A stretch of DNA of 64,000 bases from Lingula anatina (taxonomy: Eukaryota > Brachiopoda > Lingulata > Lingulida > Lingulidae). The DNA is taken from assembly GCF_001039355.2 (NCBI RefSeq), contig NW_019775519.1:203596-267595 (forward strand). Reading direction: 5' to 3'. Positions 59,801 through 64,000 of this stretch are shown piece after piece. The position numbers and the translations under genes are program-made. The stretch's first letter is position 1, and the number at the start of each line of letters is the position of its first letter. The notes beneath the pieces are model-generated. The model was given only the letters and a program-made list of their open reading frames with translations. It did no database searches and was not told the origin of the DNA.

Positions 59801-62800
59801 GATCTAATTATAACATCAACATGCATGCTATTATATCCAATGAAGATAATCCCAGATAGTCTAAAACAAGACCTTAAACACTGAGTGACATCACAGGAGA
59901 CTAGATAACCTGCTAAAATTCACATGAAACAGGGCACTGTGAATAATCTAGCCATAAAGGTCAAACACCATGCACTCGGAATACCTTATGTAGAAAGTAA
60001 TGCAAAAGTTATATCCCAAACACGGTAAATTTGTACTGTTGTGCAATAAACTCAACTGTAATTTTAATGACAAAACTTAAGAAAAAACAAGAATAATATT
60101 TGTGGATAACTTCTGTCAGCTGTTATTCATTGCCAATATGCAGGGGCGGATTGAGGCCGTCTTCTGGGTCTTCTGGAAGACGGTCAGATTTTCAAGTTTA
60201 CATTGACGGGTATCTAATTTTATCTGTCAGAAGACGGTCAAAATAGAGGATGGATCAACAAAGAAAATTTGGAAGACGGTCAGAAAATAGCTCTGGCTCC
60301 ACCCCTGAATATGCACTCACTAACCTGCCATTATTTCTAACCCCTCTCGCCTCCAAAACAAGTGAAATTTTGCTTGACTATATGGTAGGTCACGAGATTT
60401 TGGGCCATCTCAAATTATTCCCATTGAAACTATATCCTATTTAAACAATTTACAGTTTAATTACATGTAGCTGCTAAATATGACAAAATACCTACTAGAT
60501 CTAATAATAACATCATACCGTACCTTATAAACTTCTCTGAAAGTGTCCAGTATAGTGTAATAAAACCTCCTGACAGACACACAGCCAAATCTCAGATGTG
60601 GACTCATGCTAAGAGGAGGGCCACTCAAATCAGGGTTGACATAGTGTGGCAGAATAAATCCAGCTTTATAGGACTGAAAATAATGTAATAAATATCAACA
60701 TACACAAAGACCGCATTCTGAACAGTGGACTAACTAGTCCAAGGGTCAAATATGGCCAACCCACTTGAATACTATCCTACGGGGAATTTATTCAGTGTCT
60801 ATTAATGAATTAGACGGCAAGCTTTTTAGTGGGTCGCCACACTTGACCCCATGGACTAGCAAGTCCACTTTTTTGAATGCGGCCAAAGACATACTGGCTT
60901 GTATCATGACGTGCAGACCTCTGAGAGGTCGTCACTTTTAAGCCTGCATAAGGGTAGATGACTGCATTATCTTATGCAGAGACCATGGTATTTATATGGT
61001 ATCCTTATACACTTAAGAATATGTTATAAAGGCTATGTCAAGAACCAGTAAAATGTACCCAAATCAATACTTCTTGAAATTTCATTCACAACAACAACTT
61101 ACAGTCTTTTCCTGCATTCTTCTGAGTTCCAACAAGTCCAACCCACGAGACTCGCCCCCAAGATAGGGGGGTGTTTTCTTTTTTTTCTGCTCTGAACATT
61201 CAGGTGTTATTCCTACAAGATAAAACTTTACAGTGAAACTAAATTATAGTGTGCACATATGCATGAAAAGTGGCTGAAGAATAAAGGCATGATTTTTTTC
61301 TACGTGGCTGCTTATCTGATTAATAATAATAAAACACCTTTGCAAAAATAACCATATTGAGCAAAGAACCCATGCTACAGTACATAAATGTGTTGACAAG
61401 AAATCTTTATGCCAAACACTATACCTAACTTAAGATGGACAAAGAAAATGTTACAATCATGATATAATTGTATAACATTTTTCACCAGTGAATCATTTTT
61501 ATGTTTCTAAATAAAGTACTGGGTATTTTGCTGTAAGTATTTGACTGAAATAAAATTGTTTAATTTTCATCCCACCAATATTAATTATAAAGAGACCCAA
61601 TAATTAATAAATAGAATGCTCAGACATTCATAATTACCAAAATCATTCAGCGTAGGCAATTCAAATTTGGAAAAATCATTAGCCACAGGCAATGATACCC
61701 CAGAGAAGCTTGGGACAGGCTGTGGTCTTTCTGGCGCAGGGAGAGTTTTGCAAACCTCACAGAACATGGCATAAGTCAAGGGGGGACTGCCTCCATTTGC
61801 TTTCAAAATGCTTAAATTGAGATGAAAAATATTCATAAAGTTTAGTTTCAAAATGCCACGTAATCAATGTACCTCAATAACTATAATAATGCCAAAATTA
61901 AATAAGAAAAACAGAATAAAATAGTGATTACACAACTACACATTGGTATATATTCAACGCTAGAACTACTTGATAGAATAATTATGCATAATTCTAGTAC
62001 ATTGGAACTCCAAAACTGTGTAACAGGGTATATATATTTTTTAAAATCTTCCATTTTTTGTTTCAATCATAATCCTTATTAGTAAAGAAATAAAGTTGCA
62101 ACTTACTCTTGGGGGTTGTACAAAGTGTGGGATACTTTTTCAATACACTCAATGTTCTTTTCTCTACAGAGTTTTTTCACAGCAATATCCCGTTTTTGCC
62201 AAGGAGGCTCTGGATCTTGCTCAAATGTCAACTTTGTCACTCCCCATTCCTATAAATGAGCATCAAAGATAAAAATCAATAAAAGTTGTCAGGTGCCAAA
62301 AATCAAGAAAGCTACAAAAAAAGAAAAAAAAACGAAGAATTAAATAAAATAATAATAACAAGTGAAATTACAGATGAAAACCCATTTACTTCATAATTTA
62401 AAATCTATCAGGTACAAATAGCAAGAAAGTAAAGATAATGTTCAGTCATGCCAAACTCAATATGTTAAGTCATATCATGATAAAACATAAAAAAAAAAAA
62501 ATTACAAAATGCTGTTAAAAGTTGGAGATTAAGCATTATTTTTCATTATTCATTATTTTTCTTCAAATTAAATGGTGAAAATCACTTGTGAAAAGATTTT
62601 TGAGGCATTATTGAAAATGCCAAGCTGACAACATGCTGACGACATGCTTATAATCATCATAACCTTAGCATGGTTTGAAGTGATAACATCATAAAAGTAC
62701 TATTGGTCTGTAATGACTCAATCTTTTCAATGGGCAAAAAATTATCAAGCTTTCAGATATATAATTTTATAATCACAACAAGTTATGTTTCTATATAGCA

Positions 62801-63663
62801 TTTTTGGTGCTTCTACTGCATAGAGTAAAACTATAGAATAGCCTGCTTTTTAAATTTTGTTGCTACCACTTAACAGGAATGTCCAAATTTAAAGAAATTA
62901 TGACTTTAAAATATAGTATCTGTAAAATTCACATTTCCCCTCATTGAAAAGTAAGTAATTGAATAGTAAGTAATTACCATATCCCAGAACTTTTAATGCT
63001 CTATACCTACATCAAACAGTTTCTGTAAAATCTCTACAGGATCGCCTTGAAATGTATACAGCCTTCCTCCAAGTTCTTTTAGCTGGTTGTCCAAGTCTTC
63101 TAGGCACTCTAGCAAAAAGCGCCATCTATTATACCCAGCAGTGTCTGTGCCTGAAAGCAGTACATGTATATGCACCCACTAGTAATCTTAAGGAAACAAT
63201 TTAGTAGCATTCTATATAGGAATTTACTTTATAAAATGGTAAAGCCAAGCTGTTTATAACACACAACCTTTTCTCATTGATGTCTGCAACAAGTCTTTGT
63301 TTTCACACATTTTATTTTTATGTTTATTCCAATGAAATAATAAAACTGACAAGCAATGAATGATACAAAATTTCGACAAAATGTAAGAAAAATCATACAA
63401 AAGGAAAGAAAGATTCACTGTTCATGCCAAATCTTCCATGAATGGGCAGGTGGGGTACAAATAAAAAGCACTGAATTTGTTTGGTGTTGTGAAAATAAAA
63501 AATATTGTAAGGCCTTACCTGCCACAGAACCATCAAATATGAAAATCAAGTAACACTCCTTTACATCCTTTAGGGCTTCTTGCAAGGAGGCATTGTCATG
63601 AAATCTCAGCCCATGTCTAAACCAGTGGATAGAAACGCCTTCTTTTTTATCCTGCTTTCCCAT
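56841..63663 (-). CDS. CRY: Drosophila-type (type I) cryptochrome
   Basis: FAD-binding blue-light receptor. Insect members light-reset the clock by triggering TIM degradation; here the role is inferred by family. Exons: 63663-63519, 63150-63011, 62249-62107, 61810-61638, 61212-61103, 60673-60524, 59476-59312, 58901-58761, 58426-58269, 57896-57700, 57220-57104, 56866-56841. They total 1665 nt, 554 aa (fly CRY is 542). The photolyase-like domain opens [14 protein letters not shown]; the FAD domain includes [21 protein letters not shown] and [20 protein letters not shown]. Cys403 matches fly Cys416, the type I mark (Asn in vertebrate CRYs). The Trp electron chain is present: W332, W381, W384 and W407 for fly 342, 394, 397 and 420. 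The type I FSNDEEV-W motif appears as [13 protein letters not shown]. Odd: Gln365 stands where fly has His378. Exon 11 can be read through to a stop (DIGE) or spliced to exon 12 (DNLDGLSM). Confidence 0.94.
60135..60313. mobile_element. Short inverted-repeat element, family CAGGGGCGG, copy 2
   Basis: Element 60141-60307 (167 bp) is inverted relative to 13890-14063 and similar throughout. Left end CAGGGGCGGATTG; right end CCACCCCTG (one base changed). AATATG stands directly on both sides as a 6-bp target-site duplication. It lies in cryptochrome intron 6. Confidence 0.85.
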
Positions 63664-64000
63664 GTTGTTCTAAAATAATAATAATAATAATCAATTTCAC
63701 AATAGCCATGGGTTACACTTTACTGAGTACATAGCAGTGCAATTTTTCATACTGTCCAATTTGATTAGTTATGACATTTGCAATCAAAAATGTCCTAATC
63801 AAATGCTTGTTTTCGCCGATATCCCGCAGGCTAGAATGTTTTTATCTATTAGAACTAACACTATAGGTGCGTGTGCAAGATGTGACCAGAACAACAATAA
63901 CTTACATGTACATGTACTTACATCCTTAAACAGTTTAAGGGAATTTGATCAAACTCAGCTGTCTACCCAGTTTGCGCATTTACCCATCGCCTTGGTATAT
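63664..64000 (-). promoter_or_regulatory. Cryptochrome 5' UTR and upstream region
   Basis: Just before the start codon the gene strand reads TTATTTTAG|AACAACATG, a good acceptor, so the first coding exon probably starts at 63669 and is preceded by a separate 5' UTR exon. A candidate donor (AAGGAT|GTAAGTACATG) lies near 63919-63926. No TATA box or E-box was placed. The window ends here, so the promoter may lie outside. Confidence 0.4.

Noticed and set aside
63007-63011. Cryptochrome exon 2 donor at GATGTAG|GTATAG
   Set aside because: Using it puts exon 3 out of frame. The upstream donor GAT|GTAGGT gives LFD-EWGVTK, which keeps frame and family alignment.
1-64000. CRISPR arrays, bacterial operons, prophage or retroviral genes
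   Set aside because: None seen. The window is eukaryotic with spliced genes, and no regularly spaced repeats, LTR pairs or reverse-transcriptase/integrase motifs were found.

Overview
This is an intron-rich, AT-rich animal (metazoan) nuclear window, about 64 kb, with seven isolated single-n positions and one 758-base gap. It carries four multi-exon genes plus one small gene nested in an intron. The organism is probably a marine invertebrate and, by the form of its GnRH-type peptide, most likely a lophotrochozoan (mollusc, annelid, brachiopod or nemertean grade). The species is not identified. All gene models below were built by hand from reading frames, splice signals and family motifs; every chain of exons keeps frame from start to stop.

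Layout. (1) 5.9-13.4 kb, minus: sphingosine-1-phosphate lyase (SGPL1-like), 16 exons, 564 aa. Its last two exons are repeated downstream (3174-3718) and its first two exons are repeated upstream (14482-16418). (2) 19.8-29.4 kb, minus: mitochondrial methylenetetrahydrofolate dehydrogenase/cyclohydrolase (MTHFD2-like), 6 exons, 339 aa. Its first intron is swollen by a repeated ~3.3 kb block. (3) 29.6-53.2 kb, plus: a RUN and FYVE domain gene (RUFY1/2/3 family), 16 exons, 660 aa, with an alternative first exon. It is head-to-head with MTHFD2; the two start codons are 225 bp apart. (4) 42.9-47.5 kb, minus, inside the 7.6 kb tenth intron of RUFY: a gonadotropin-releasing hormone/corazonin-type neuropeptide precursor of 96 aa. 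It encodes a signal peptide, one peptide ([14 protein letters not shown]), an amidation Gly, a Lys-Arg site and a two-cysteine associated peptide. (5) 56.8-63.7 kb, minus: a Drosophila-type (type I, light-sensing) cryptochrome, 12 exons, 554 aa.

The rest is introns and repeats: several families of short inverted-repeat DNA elements (some with clear target-site duplications), a 1.86 kb element with 14-bp terminal inverted repeats, a ~740 bp tandem array, microsatellites and a long imperfect palindrome at 54.8-55.6 kb.

The repeated gene pieces very probably reflect assembly of two divergent haplotypes end to end. In four cases the first copy stops exactly at, or within one base of, a single n, and the downstream sequence continues from the second copy. 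The duplicated SGPL1 exons and MTHFD2 intron should not be read as real gene duplication without read-depth evidence.

The most interesting item is the nested neuropeptide gene. It was found from its coding exon, and a matching frame-compatible third exon with the second cysteine and a TATA-bearing 5' exon were then located on the same strand.
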